Source: Anoplolepis gracilipes
Lineage: Eukaryota; Arthropoda; Insecta; Hymenoptera; Formicidae
DNA: 64,000 nucleotides
Assembly (NCBI RefSeq): GCF_047496725.1
Contig: NC_132972.1
Coordinates: 8,853,501-8,917,500, forward strand
Direction of reading: 5' to 3'
Position numbers and translations under genes: made by a program. Below the pieces are notes generated by a model that was not told the DNA's origin, searched no databases, and saw only the letters and a program-made list of their open reading frames with translations. Below, piece by piece: positions 1-13,461 of this stretch. Position 1 is the stretch's first letter. Each line of letters opens with the position of its first letter.

Positions 1-266
1 AAATATTTTGTTTGTAGGGAAGAAAAAAAAAATATTTTATTCGTAAGCACAACAGACTCATAACATTTCAAGTAAAGAGAGAAAAACGTTGCTTTAAAAA
101 AAAAAGAATAATTTTTTTCTACATTGTATTTTGTCTTTCGTCGTTGATTTAATAAAAGACATGCTGCAAACTCCCTTTTAAAAAAATAGCGGCTCTTCAA
201 AGCGAGATCCAATGTCGCGGTTGATCTTCGCGGTTAGCCTCTAGACTCTAAAAAGAGACAGACAGA

Positions 267-270
<4 letters not shown>

Positions 271-308
<38 letters not shown>
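271..308. repeat. (GA)19 microsatellite
   Basis: Uninterrupted GA dinucleotide run, preceded by a short GACA stretch. Confidence 0.95.
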
Positions 309-316
<8 letters not shown>

Positions 317-623
317 AGGACAAATGTTAAGCTGAACGTTAAAGCAATCAAATCGTATTTATAGAGCGGACATGATGTTTACTCGGGTCCTTGAAGAAGC
401 CTCGTTTACTTAGCAAGTCACTTAGCGGCCGCGCGACAAGCGAATTCGCTAATCTGAGTGTGCGGAATCTAAGCGCGCGCGGTAATGCACTCTCCAGACT
501 GGATCCTCGTCGAGCCGCGCGAGCCGCGAGATTAGCCGTTCTGTCATGCAAAGTTCCTGAGAGTTGCGACTATCCGACGAAGCGGTACCGCTACTCCGCT
601 TCGTAATTCGGTTTTCCTTCTTC

Positions 624-628
<5 letters not shown>

Positions 629-668
<40 letters not shown>
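629..668. repeat. (GA)20 microsatellite
   Basis: Uninterrupted GA run. With the run at 271-308 it brackets a CpG-rich segment. Confidence 0.95.
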
Positions 669-670
<2 letters not shown>

Positions 671-3390
671 CCGCTTCTCCTGTGTCGCGAGCAAGATAAA
701 CAGACGCGCGGTAAACGCTCCGCGCGAATCTCCGTCTCTCGTCGTCGGTCAAGAAGCGAGTCTCTGAAGGAGAGAGTCGCTAATTTCGGTCGTCTCGCAT
801 CAACGTATTAACGCTTTATGCAACGCAAATAACGCGGAATCTCAGAAGCGGGACGAGACGCACGTAATAGCGGATTCGTAGGAGAAATCGGGCGTACGTG
901 TATGGTATACGAAGATGCACGGAATACTACCGAGAGCAAGAGAGAGAGAGAGAAGAAAAAACACAAAATTCTCCATCCGCCGCAAATATTCATCTCGCAA
1001 TCTCGCACCTTCCCCCGCGAAGCCATCCCGCCCCCCGTCTGTTCCCTCGTCTAAGCATATTGCAATGCCTCGCACGGGATATTTTGGCGCAACGAATATG
1101 GAAACGGGGTGGAGGCAAATGAACAGTGCAACGTGGCTACAATCACAGCGGAGAAATAGCACGAAATTCAAATACAAAGTACGGAGAAACTCAACAGAGA
1201 TAGAAATAAAGATATATTAGATAGAGAGATATGACGAAATTTAAAATAACTTTTTTAATTCAAAGATAAAATATTATCAAATTTAAATAACAAAACCAAA
1301 AAAATAGCAATTTAGAATACGATGTGACACATGTAATATTACAAAAATTTAACTTTTTTAATGTTTACTTTATATAATTATAAAAATCTTAAATTTGATA
1401 AAAATAGATATAACACGTTCTTTTCAAAAATTATGATTTCCGAAAGAATTGTGTTTTATTTATTTTTATTTAACAAGCAGAAGCAATCTGTATAGTTATG
1501 TGATATAGTTGTATGGAAAAAAGCAGATGCTCAGAAATCAAGTTTTATTCGAGCAGTAGTTGGAACGCAGATGAAAACCACGTGCAAAACGAGTAGCCGC
1601 AAATGGCGTAGGAAATTTGTTTCTGTTATCACGCTCCCTATCGCGCGACGTCCCTTCTCTCGATGCACTGTCAAAACGAGTCAATGTCCATTTGGATCGA
1701 TAGCCTATTTCCTCGTCAGGGCTTCCCGATTAACCGCCGCGCAGCAAGATTTCAACGACTGTCACGCAGAAAAAGGTGAAGGCCCGATATTAACTGCGAA
1801 ATACGACGAATCAATAAATGGATTTCGATATTTAGTCGTTCGCGCGTTGCATCGTAGATCAGAAAGACGATTCAGGAGTTATTTTAACGCGAATCAACGT
1901 AAAATTCTTCGCTTCGTGTCTTCACAAATCTCTCTCGATAAATACGATAATGACACTCTCAATTTCGAGATTTCCAATTGGTGCTTCAATAAAATTATTA
2001 TTTATCTCATTATATAAGAAAAGTCTAAAAAACAAAATTTTTCAAATTGATACATTTTTACATGCTTCTAACTGTGTGTATTCGAGATGCTTTTCAATGT
2101 TTGACATCAGTTGGATTTAAAATCACGAAGTTCCAGTGACCGAAATCAAATAGCAATAATTATTCGCAAATATTTATTCAAATAGTAACAAAAAAATAGA
2201 TACGCGACATTTTGAAAGATTTATTCGCTCCGAGATGAAATTGAGAACATTTTTCCAAGCAATTGATAATAAAACTGTTGAAAAATTCGGAACTCCGCTC
2301 CGAAATTTCCGATTGTTTCGAGGTATTCGTTATGTCGACCGCAACGATGACTCTTCGATAAAATCAAAGGAACAATTGATTCGTTTCCATTGCCAATGTA
2401 AACGTCGCGTTCCAATATGCAACGCCTATAAACGTGCGACAGCCAACACACGTGGATGCTGCGACGCGTAGCATCGGCGCATCGTGGTTACGCACAAAAA
2501 GCTTATTCGCCGGAATATTTATTTACGGTCGTCGAGCTTTCGGAAATGCAGCCGTGAAAACACCGGTTGAATTTCCAAACAAATTCGCCGCAGCAAACCG
2601 AGATGCATCGTCGGCGGCCATTGCCGACGAGGCATCAGAGAGCGTCGACTCTGCGTGGGAAGAAGAGAGGTAGGACGAGGAGAAGGGGGAGGAGGAGGAA
2701 GAGGTTTAGTCAGCTGACAGACAGCATGGTGAGCCGGTACAAGCATGAAGAGAGGGGTTGTTAATGGAAAGCCATTGTTCTCTAATCAAATCATTTGCTC
2801 GACGCTCGGTGGAGAGACGAGACGACGTGAGGAAAACGCTGGTTCCAAATAGCTCGAGAGCAGGTGTTTCCGCGATCAACCCTTTCACTCATCTTGTCGG
2901 GCCGATTCTCATTTCGCTGTCTTATTTGTTCTTAAACAGATGTTCTCCGGAGAACGTCGCACCTCTCCCCTCTCCCTCGTGCCCCTTATTATCAGCAATC
3001 CAATTTCAAATAACGAAAATTGTATAATGAGCGAGTCTAGCTAGCAAGCTCCAATTCAGTAATTAAGCTTCAGTAGCACGCTCTCAATAACAAGAAATAA
3101 AATACTTTATATAGTAAATATCTATTAGATTAATTTTCTCGCCTATTTATTTTTAAATATATAATAAATTGTAATTTTTGAATTTTCACAATTTAAGTAA
3201 ACCATAATATTCGCTCTCTCTCCCTTTCTCTCTCTTTCTCCGATCACGTTTATTTTTAATATAAATGTAATTGCAATGTGCACGTACCCGTATCATTTTG
3301 AATAATTTCGTTGTTATCTGAAATTCGAGAAACACATTGAAAGTACTTTAACAACATAATCATGATTGCATGCGATTGCGGAAAGGTGGA
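669..3390. other. Non-coding stretch, CpG-rich then AT-rich
   Basis: About 670-1100 and 2400-3000 are relatively CpG-rich; 1210-1500 and 3060-3250 are AT-rich. The longest open frame is 1571-2017 on the plus strand (148 codons). It has no domain, signal peptide or membrane segment that I recognise, and I do not call it a gene. Confidence 0.5.
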
Positions 3391-3398
3391 TGACGTCA
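3391..3398. promoter_or_regulatory. Palindromic CRE-type site TGACGTCA
   Basis: Exact TGACGTCA octamer, the consensus of CREB/ATF-type bZIP factors, within a non-repetitive island at about 3380-3620. Site function is inferred from the consensus only. Confidence 0.3.
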
Positions 3399-3639
3399 GC
3401 GGATAATTAAGAAACGCAACGGCAGTTCTGCGCAAAGTTTCAGCCGGGCATATATTACGGTAGTTTGTAAACGACGTTAAAACTCAATTCAAGAGAGCAA
3501 TACATAGCACATACACGTAGGTACGAATTGGTGGTAATGCGGGTGCCGATATCGGGGGTCGATAATCGTTAGCCCACGTTAACGGTAGTTACGAGAAGTT
3601 AGGCGGCAAGTATATTTCGGTGAGACTTAAATAAAAGAC

Positions 3640-5040
3640 GGAAAAAAAAAAGAAAATAAAAATGCCTGAAAACAAGAAAATCCCATAAATGAATAGTTGC
3701 GAGATTAAATTGTTATTGTCGAGATTAATAAATTTCAATCAATAACGAGGCATAATATAATAGATATCAACAATGCACATTATAAAAATAAATAATTGTT
3801 GCAAACAATTAATCAAGATTGTAAACAAAACGATTTTAATAATCGTACGTAATAGATGACAATCGTTAATAAATTATAAAGAAATTAATCGCAAACAAAC
3901 GAGCTATAAAGTGTCAGATATTTCCATTATTTGATACACAAATAAAACTTTCTGTGTGAAATAATCTCTCTTGTGAGGACGTGCTATTACAAGCTTTCTC
4001 TCCATCGAACTCTAAGCTTGATTCCGAACATACGAGTATAAGGATCGATGATCGTTAAAGAATCATAAACGTCCTCGTGGAATAAGATGTTATCGGCGGA
4101 AAATCGCACAGAGAGATGCTCACGTGACGAAAGAAGAAGCGGAAAATGGGTATGAGAAGCCAGATACGTCATTGTTGTCGCACTTTCCATCATTCATTGC
4201 TGCCATCAAGTTCTTGGCGTGGGAAGCCGAGTATTGCTTTTTAACGATCGACACGCACATGCATGAGGAGAATCGCAAACTGCATCGTGTGTGTATGTGT
4301 ATGCATTATTCGATTCTCGTTGGTCAGTCTCGCGGAAGGACCACCCAAGCTGAGGATCATGACGAATAATCAGCAGCCTGCGGTCGTATGCTGATCGATT
4401 AACTATCGAAGCGAAAGAAACTCTGTGAAAATAAATGGCGTTTGGAATAATTAAAACAGGTTTCGCATAATCAATTCGCAATTGTTAGATAATTTACGAA
4501 AACATCTTGAATATCAATGATGATGATTAGATATTTATGATAGAGAGTATGATTTATTATTATTAAGGAACGAAAAACGTTGTGACCGCAGTAAACTGGA
4601 TTCTGAGCACAATCAAGCGGGATTCACGATTAATTTGCATATTTTTTGTCATGTTCTCCAACATATGACGTAACGAATTCGATAGAATATATCCCGGAAT
4701 TGTCGAGACACACATATACACACATTTCTGTTTGTTGTGCGCGTATATACACACACACACACGTACATATATAATATATATATATATATACATATACATA
4801 TGCAAGTCAAATTGAATACATTATTCGTAACTTCAAATGTTCCTTTATTGTATATTTTGTAGTCGGAAGTAATAATGCATGTGCTTTATATTCTAAACGT
4901 GCGTCCCGATGGTCATCGATCGCTGATGGTTACCATGTCGAGAACATTCAATAACCATTCGTCGCACCTGCGCCGGTAATCGACTTGGATTTTGATAGAT
5001 GCAAACTTCGATAAAAGAGAATATGACTTTTTGAGTGGAA
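3640..5040. other. AT-rich non-coding stretch
   Basis: AT-rich DNA without recognisable genes. It contains the compound CA/TA repeat listed separately and short moderately GC segments at about 4000-4400. Confidence 0.5.
4745..4801. repeat. Compound (AC)n/(TA)n microsatellite
   Basis: An AC run at about 4749-4762 is followed by imperfect TA and CATA repeats. Confidence 0.8.
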
Positions 5041-6200
5041 TTGGCGTAATGAATTAGTAGTTTGGTAAGTCATCGAACGCGGACGGACTCTGGCAAAAAT
5101 TGCCAATCCCATTTAATGACAGAAAACTTTTATCCAGCGAGGGGTTACATATTCCCTTTGCAGCACACACTGTCGGATTGTTTACAGCAGCTGCCATACG
5201 TCCGCCCTATGTGCACTTAGAGAGTGCTGTGTGTGACTCACGATAGTGATAGATTAGATACCGATCCATCTGCCGCGACGAACCGATAGTCGCATCGCGC
5301 GCGCGGCGTATTAATCATATCGGATTTTGGTGATAAACGAGCTTGCTGTAGCGTGGCGTAACGACGGTACAGCGCTTTAGAGATCGCACGTACGATTGAT
5401 ATGCATTCGAAACTTTTTCCAAATCTTTCTCAAACGACTCTTGGAAACAATCACTTGCTGATTTGTTGACGAAAAATCACGATTCTTAAAAAAAGAAAAT
5501 ATTAGGAATATAATTTTAGAATATAAACTAAAATTCTAAAAAATGTGAGAAATATGAACCGTTAAAAAAAAGAGAAAAACTGTAGTAAAAATTGATGAGT
5601 TTTTGGCTTTTGATCTTTTAGAAAAAGATACAAATATATGCATATGTATACAAATATGTTTATCTGTATATACATACATATATACATATATGTAGAAAAA
5701 AAATATACAAGATTTTTTGTTTGCGATAACTTTTATTTCTTTTATATAATATGTCCCTAACGATAGAATACTTGGTCTTGGAAAAATAAGTCTTCTATTT
5801 TGAAACGCTCAACAAGGTTCGAAGCATATCATTATCACAAATAGGAGGATCGACGACGTACGAGAGCGTGGAATCGTAAAATCGGAGCGCAGTAATGTGA
5901 CGGAAGCGGGCGGTGATTGCGTCACTGATTTCTTGGGGGAAACGATGCTAAAATCACACGACAGGGCACAAACGGCCCGATGTAAACCGAGCGTGCATAT
6001 ATTTAGACTGGCACCGCGCTTCAGCGATCTATAACGAAACGCGCGGGCGCCAGTTTGCCTCGCGGAAGCTTATACTTTGCGCAGGCAGCAATTTTAATCT
6101 GAATGCCTGTAGACGGCTGAAGAAACAATGGTGCTCTTTAAACGTTGCCGCCACAAAGTACAAGATCGTGACGCGACGCGCTGGCACAGATAGAGATTAC
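5041..6200. other. Two non-repetitive, CpG-rich islands in AT-rich DNA
   Basis: About 5040-5420 and 5840-6190 are low in repeats and richer in CpG than their surroundings. The first includes a palindrome at 5091-5105 (TGGCAA-AAA-TTGCCA), a homeodomain-like TTTAATGA and an E-box CAGCTG. They could be intronic regulatory elements; no coding frame is evident. Confidence 0.25.
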
Positions 6201-7356
6201 TTCGATTTAATTGTTCTTATATAAGCGTCATTGAAAATTAATACGCGGGAATCGAGATAAAACATTGACACATTTCTACATTTCGCAGAGTACAAAATGC
6301 AAAAATTTAATATTTCAATATTGTAAATAGATTGCAAAAAGTATAACATTGCGATAACGTTGCTGATATATGAACTCGTGCGAAAAAAGAGGCATCTCAT
6401 ATTTCTCTGATTTTTATGAAATAAAAGTATTAATAAAAGTCTTTGATTCAGCTGCTTTACTACATCATCTCTCATAAAAAAAAAAATGATTGCAAAATAA
6501 TGTAATAGTATCACGTCACGCCAAATAATTACGTATTAGATACTTTAAAATGTATGATTTATTATTACTAATTTTTAGCTATTATTATGAAAGTAAAGTT
6601 TATGCACAAGGACTTGTATAAGCGTTAATCAAGCCTTAAAAATAATTGACTCGAAAATATCAAGACCAAGGAAATTATATCTGAAAATCCCGGTATATTA
6701 TTGGTGCAATTAGTCACGACACAGCGGAAACGTCATTCTCCAGCCGAGCGGATACTAACGAGAGGTTCTTTTAATTTCCCGACATGGCCTACTTCCGACG
6801 GACGATATTTCCGTTCTCTTATGGCCGCCGGGTGTTTCCCGGGCGGCGCCGAAATCCGATTTGGAAACACGGTCGGGTCGGTAACCTCTCTAAAATTGGG
6901 GAGACCGGCGCACTGTGATATCTCTTGCATGAATTGTGAATTTTTGTTTTCCAATTGTTCCGTACTTGTTTAATAAACATCAAATATTCTTGCCAACTTG
7001 GTCGCAACACGATGTTTTTTCGACGTGTAATATTGAAAGAAAAAAAACTGCAATATATTGTCGTTTCTCTCGTAATTCGCGATGCATCAGGCAGTATCGA
7101 AGAGTCTCGTTATTTCGAGCCGAAAAAATCTCAAGACGCTTTTCTATTCCATATAGACGACCATTTAAATTCAACGCTCGACGTCACCGCGAAGAAAGAA
7201 AATCTTTCTTCATGTATCGCGAACTCTCGAGGAGCTCGACAAAGGCCGTCTACTTCTTGACGGACGGGAGAGCGTCAGATCTCACGGTGTAACACGCGGT
7301 TGTCCTCGAAACCCATTAACCTCCGCCTACACTGAAGACGACCTCGGCCCCTACGT

Positions 7357-7358
<2 letters not shown>
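6201..7358. other. Non-coding stretch with a CpG-rich segment
   Basis: AT-rich to about 6690. From about 6700 to 6920 it is more CpG-rich, with open frames on both strands that resemble no known protein, and a GC-rich imperfect inverted repeat at about 6823-6850. Nothing supports a gene. Confidence 0.4.

Positions 7359-7399
<41 letters not shown>
7359..7399. repeat. (CT)n microsatellite
   Basis: (CT)16 followed by an interrupted TTCTCTCTC tail. Confidence 0.95.
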
Positions 7400-8008
7400 C
7401 GTAACTCTTAATCTTTAATCCGAACCAACGGCTCATCCCATCGCAACCTTCGTCGTTGAATATGCGAGAAAGTACACGTGCAACTTGCATAAGGAAACAC
7501 CTAAATTCGACAAGAGATTGCAATCGCGAATTGAAATATGAAATCGAATAACGCTTGATTAAAGAATTCTGTGACATTGCAATCGCAATCGCAATCACTG
7601 TCACATCATACGGAATTTTTTATAAATCTCATGACTCCGATTTAAGTAAAGATTCGAGATTTCGTTACTTTTTAATACCTCTAAAGTTTGGCTACATATG
7701 AAACATATCTAGTGCGAAAACATACAATACCAGCGGAAACAAGATTACGTGAGAAATTCGGCGTAACGTTATTTATATACATTCATCGTTGAATTTTCCA
7801 GCACAAGCGAGATTTACAGCCGTCGGTTTATCCGCCGTAAATGAAGTATTTTCGGAAGCAAATGATCGCAGTTAGACTATGTTGAAATAACGTCGAAGAG
7901 CATTTAAACACAATGGTGAAATTTTCAGTGGTGATTCGCTCGGATATATTACACGTACTGTGTGGCGAGAGATTGCTGGAATAATAATATCACGTTACAA
8001 TAGTTATA

Positions 8009-8044
<36 letters not shown>

Positions 8045-11000
8045 TTCGCTCCAATAAGTAGAACTCGGAAATTTTAATTTCTTTTGCTTTTGATCTAGCA
8101 ATCGCTAAATAACAATTCAGTTTTAATTTGATAAGTAAAAGACATGAAAGTAATAATATATTGAGCTTCGAGCTATGAACCGTTCTTTTATTAATAAAAT
8201 GCAATGTTTCAATTAAAGGGCGATACCTTTCCCAAGTAAAATATGCACAATAGAACGAAATCATATTGAAATGAATAAATTATTTCTCTTTCGTTTGTAT
8301 GAATAATTTGACATTTGAAAAATCGGTGACAATTGCAATTTAGCGATGAGATGATATTACTACAGCAAATAAAATCATGAATATACGACAACGAATGTGC
8401 GAATAATTTTTCTGTAATTTGGCTCGTTTTTTTTTTTAAACTACAATATACAGACAGCCTTCCTTCAAGCGTGTGTGCTTGTCAAGAAAAGTAAACTAAC
8501 GAAAATCCACAGCTGAGAAATATTTAGTCGCGCGTTACGTGCCCCGCTCATAAAACCGTTCGCTCTCGCTTCTTCTTCTAGAATTTCGGTCCAGATGGAC
8601 AATAGCTCGTTATCGACGGCGAGAGGAATTTTTCATGCCGATTCTGTCTTTACGACGCGCCGATACACGTGACGATGACGACGTTCCATTTTCAGGATAA
8701 AACTTTCCGGGCGTGCGCGAGAGAACGGAAACCGAGGGGGAGTTTGCAGGAAGGAAAGGAAAAGAAAGAGCAAAAAAGACATAAAAATTGTGAAAAGAAC
8801 ATAGGGAAAGACGGAGGGGAAAACAACAGCATGACCATACAAGACCGCCACCGTTGTCGCTGCTGCCGTGAAAGCGCGGAGTATATAACAGGATTTAAGC
8901 CACTGTAAAACCGGTCCTCCCACCGAGAGATCGGCAAGGACCATCGTGAAAAATATTCGTCTCGTTCCTGGCCGGCCCAGCCTCGTCGAACTTTATCGGG
9001 AACAAAAAATTCCTCCTCCCGACGAGAATCGTATGAAGTATTTTTCCATGCTCGTCTTGAAGAGCATTGACTGCTCCCATTAATCGCAACTCTCGAGTTT
9101 TTTCTTGCCGTTTAACACGTGGCGGAGGTTCGATTCAAACGATCAAACGGCGATTATGACAGAAAGATTGCTTCTTAATCGTTATTTCCGCCGATTTTTC
9201 TTGTTGAACTCCTTAACGCACGTGAGTTTCTTTTAGTACGTATTTATGATGTAAATTATCCTTAAATGTTAAATAAGTTTATGAAATACAAATCTTTCGA
9301 CTCTAAATGTCTCCTTTCCACCGAGAAAGACAGGATACTTTGAAAAATTATTAAACCTATTAGAGACTTAGAGACTCGCTGCTAAGTTTCTTTTATGCAC
9401 TTTGAAAAAAGAAATATGTTAATATTTCATCACACACAGTACAGTATCAGCAAAATTTGCACATATATGAAGCAAATTGCCACGCCCGCACTCAATAGTG
9501 CTAATAAGTCTGTTTATCTCATTAATCCTTCTACGATAAAAGAGACGTCGTTTCTTTCGACACTGTTACGTGTTGTGACGGTGAGTCACATTAATCACAG
9601 AACCGCATTTTGCGCAGTGTCATGATTTCAACGTGACATCATCCAATTAAATAGAATGAAATCGAATAACACTGATAAAGTACTATCATAGATTTTGCGC
9701 ACTGAAAACTCGCGATCGCTATTTCAAGCAAATTAATACATTTAAAAATAACATCCTTTGACTAAATCACAAGTTTTCGTGCATTGAAGATGAGTGCACG
9801 GATAAAAAATTCCATTATATACACACACTGCATTCATTGACATTATATGCTTTTTTCGCGGTGAAAAGGCATTTTTTCAAACATCAGGTTTCTTATTTCT
9901 CAGAATTCTTATTTTAAACTCTCCTATCGTTAAACTTAATGGATATTAGTCGCCTCTCTCCTGCATAATCTTTAGATTAACGGCAAGAAAATCGATCCCG
10001 ATATCCTTGTTGAGAACAGATCGGTCAAGAGACGAATTCCTGGGCAATGTACGAGGGGGCAGCACAATATTGCATGGTAACTGCATCGCTGTTGCTTAGC
10101 GCTTCGAAGGTCACGAGTCGACGACTCCGAAAGAGCTCCGAGACCGGTTTCCTCGCGAGTCCACAACGTCTGCGGTAATACAGGGTGTTCGTGGAACAGC
10201 ACTTTCGGCGATCATGCATCTCCCTCGGAAGATATACTCGAGATCAGTGTAATGGAGATAAATAAATTATTGCAAAAAAGGAGATGTGAGCAAATCAAGA
10301 AATTTGATTGCCTTTTTTCTTCAAACAGGATATTCATTTTGTGGATATATAATATATGTATGGAATTCAGTTGCAAGAATTGTTGTAAAACCACAAAACT
10401 CCATTGATGATAATATTTATTCCCTTCCCTTCCCTCGCGCCAACAGAGCGCTTTAAAATATTTATATATTCAAATGTAAGAAATATGCAAAATAAATCTT
10501 AAAAAAATATTACAGATAAATCACATGTTAAAATTAGATTCAATATCTGAAAAAATTGAATTTCATAGGATTGGTCGTCGGCATGATCAAAATTAAAGTC
10601 TAATCTCAGAGTTTGTCGCAACTTCCGGTCCGTTGTACATTTGATGCCTCGAAGTTGCGTCAGTTGAACGATTTCATAAACAGTCTGCAAAGTTCTCCGT
10701 TACACCGCTGTTGATTAAAAGTTTCCGGAAAATGCGGTGGCTCCGGGGTCGTAACCGTGCATTTTGCTTGCTCGATTTACACGTGTATCGCTCGACGACG
10801 AGTTACACGGATTACACCCTCGAGCTCGAGCACTCTCTCAGCCTGCTCCTGTCCTCTTATATTCGGAAATAAAAATTCGACACACTTGCATAAGATCTAT
10901 TATCTAATCGAAAGACTCAATAGCTGACAATCGTATAAAAAAAAAAAAAAATAATTGTGCATGCTTTCAAGAAAATTGATCAATTTCTATCCAATTTACC

Positions 11001-12189
11001 TATTTCTCGATAAATTATAATTTTTAATATACGTTTTTCTTTAAAAAAAAAAAAATGAATAATTATTACGTGTACAAAAAATTATTTTCTGCATTTTTCC
11101 TCGAGTATTAAGCAATATATATTTACAGTATTACATTTCTAAAAGAGAATATTTTTCTAAATAAATAAAATTTGCAAGTTCCATATATCTAGAGATTGAA
11201 AATGCAAATAAAGAACCTTAAATTTGTTTTTTCGTCCTTCAACACAAGTATGCAACCGTTCTCATAGCTGGCTAGACAAACAAATACGCGAGCAATTCGC
11301 AGCGTCGCTTTGGCGCGCGAATGGACGGCTGCAATTTAACGGATTACGCATCGCGGTGAGGGAGATAATAATTGGAGACGTAACTCCAACTGTCTCCGTG
11401 ACTACGAGGACAATAGGCGAGACGGTAAAGGGAAACTCTCCAACAAATAGTTGTGACCGGCCGACCGAGTGCATTATTGTCGAACGGATTGCACCGTTAT
11501 CGTCCGTTTACCGGTAATTGTCGCTCCAATTACTGTAATTATCGCTGGGCAAACAAATTGATTAATGCACACAAATGTCCTTCGATCTCACCTTTCGCCG
11601 GCCTGACGAGCGCGCCACTTTATTCGCGATTCGTGTCATAACGGTGAGCATAACCGATAACTTTCCGCATAAAACGTCGACATATCATGGGAATAAAAAG
11701 TTGTTACCCAAAAGCGAATGCATAGATTCTCATCTCTTTCATTAAGTTTTATTAAGATAATTAGATTATTCACTCTACCACGTTTTTTCAACGCCAAAAG
11801 ACATTTGGAGAAATTAATAATGCAAAACTTCCTCTGCCACATAAGATTCTTGACTTCTATTGCATCACAAATAATATTGATATATCAAGTAAAAAAATCA
11901 CAGCAAAAAAAGATTTAAGAGAAAGATGCTGAAATAAAGTTTAAAATTTCTAAATAAAAAAAAATTTCAAATTATTATACAAACGAGTTTTCAATATTGT
12001 TTAAATACAGTTAACTTAAATAAACTTAAAGTTTCCCGTTAGACGTTGTTCTTGCTGTCAATTCCCACTTGCTTTAAGCTATAAAGCGAAACGTCCTATA
12101 TACACTGTCTCGTCGACATCATTACAATAAAAACATTTTTCTAAACCCGCTATTCACCTCCTGCGCTTTTCTCACTTTCTCGCTGGCTG
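7400..12189. other. Mostly AT-rich non-coding stretch
   Basis: No recognisable gene. CpG-richer islands lie at about 8520-9240, 10020-10210, 10690-10860 and 11230-11650. Small items are the (CATA)7 run and the 12-bp palindrome CTCGAGCTCGAG at 10819-10830. Homopolymer A runs occur at about 10938 and 11042. Confidence 0.5.
8011..8038. repeat. (CATA)7 tetranucleotide repeat
   Basis: Seven perfect CATA units flanked by TA repeats. Confidence 0.9.
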
Positions 12190-12410
12190 GGAGATAAGAG
12201 CGAGTTTCCAGGAGGAAGAACGCGAAGGATCCTCTCTAGGCGACATAACCTTCTAATAGATCTTCTCTCGGCGACGTAACCTCCCAATAGATCTTTCTCT
12301 GGGCGACATAAACCTTCTAAATCCCCCGCGGACGAAGCATTTCGTTCGCACGTTACATCATCGAGGAGAGAGGTACAGTCGGAACTGTAACCACGCTCAC
12401 GCCCGACAAC
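12190..12410. repeat. Block A of a dispersed degenerate repeat, including a 31-bp tandem repeat
   Basis: Units at 12230-12260, 12261-12291 and 12292-12322 repeat with a 31-bp period around TCTCTCGGCGACATAACC. The third unit continues into CCCCCGCGGACGAAGC and then a hairpin at 12374-12389 (TACAGTCGGAACTGTA). The same order of motifs recurs at 13246-13440. Confidence 0.75.
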
Positions 12411-13138
12411 AGAGCAGCCATTGTCTCGCGCTGAAGGCGCTTACAAGGGGTACACCCGGTATATAAATACGCACGTGTCTCGCGAAGCAGTAAAACACAT
12501 ACAAGCATTTTTTTCCAACACGAAGAATTACAGGGACACACGCTAGGCCTCGCTGCGAGAAGGGAGAACGACAGCACTTCGGGGTTTTATGATCGTGCGC
12601 ACTCTGTTTACGGCAAGATGGAATATAATTTCAAAGAAATACAGCAAAATAAATTTCAAGTTTGTAGATACGTGTCTGGAATATCTGAATGTCCATTTTT
12701 GTTGTAAAAATTTGAACCCTCCATATTCCCCTCGCATAAATTCTCAATTTTCGATCTTTTTAATAATGTGTGTATAATAATACAAAGAAATAAATAATAT
12801 ATATTCACATAATTTAAAAGAATATTAATAGTAAAACAATAAATAATATAACATTTATATCAATTATATCCAGTTAATAGATAATTGTTACATTATTTTA
12901 CCATTATTTAAGATAGCTCGCGTATAATTTTCTTTTTCTTCCATTTAAATACATTTATTACTACTGTGCATTTTAATCAACTATTTCAAAATTCCAAGTT
13001 ACCTCGCGCATAAATGTATATTAAAGAGAGACAGGCTCGGATATTTAGATGCCAAGGGATTCCGCGTTTGTCAGACCTCGGAACGAATTATTGGCAGGCC
13101 GAAAGTTCGCCACGAAATTTACAGTTAATGCAGCTACA

Positions 13139-13141
<3 letters not shown>

Positions 13142-13173
<32 letters not shown>
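13142..13173. repeat. (TC)16 microsatellite
   Basis: Uninterrupted TC run just upstream of block B. Confidence 0.95.
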
Positions 13174-13177
<4 letters not shown>

Positions 13178-13245
13178 TTATTACGCGCCATTAAAAATAG
13201 AAACTGTGCGGGTCCGCTGTGCACCCTTCTCTTCGGCGGTCCAGC

Positions 13246-13440
13246 AGACTGGGATAAGCGAGGGAGATTCTGGAAGAGGCGGAATACGGGAGAGTTTTAC
13301 GCGCGATCTTCTCTCGGCGACATAAACCTCCTAAATCCCCCACGGACGAAACGTACAGTTCGTTCGTGCCGAGTCGCCCCCGAGTATAGTGCAGTGCAGT
13401 GCAGTCAGGGACTGCAGCTGTGACTCACCCCGGCCCGCCA
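13246..13440. repeat. Block B of the same dispersed repeat
   Basis: It matches block A in order: GGGATAAGCGAG, then TCTTCTCTCGGCGACATAAA (single unit, from 13307), then CCCCCACGGACGAAAC, then a hairpin at 13400-13416 (TGCAGTCAGGGACTGCA) and a CTCAC tail. Divergence suggests an old local duplication. Confidence 0.7.
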
Positions 13441-13461
13441 CTGCAGCTGCAGCTGCAGCGG
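13439..13461. repeat. CTGCAG/CAGCTG repeat, GC-rich
   Basis: Three overlapping CTGCAG units are followed by a GGCGACGCCGGCGGCGG stretch. The unit is self-complementary on both strands. Confidence 0.6.

Noticed and set aside
9127..9140. GGTTCGATTC, resembling a tRNA B box
   Set aside because: No A box at the right distance and no acceptor-stem pairing could be found.
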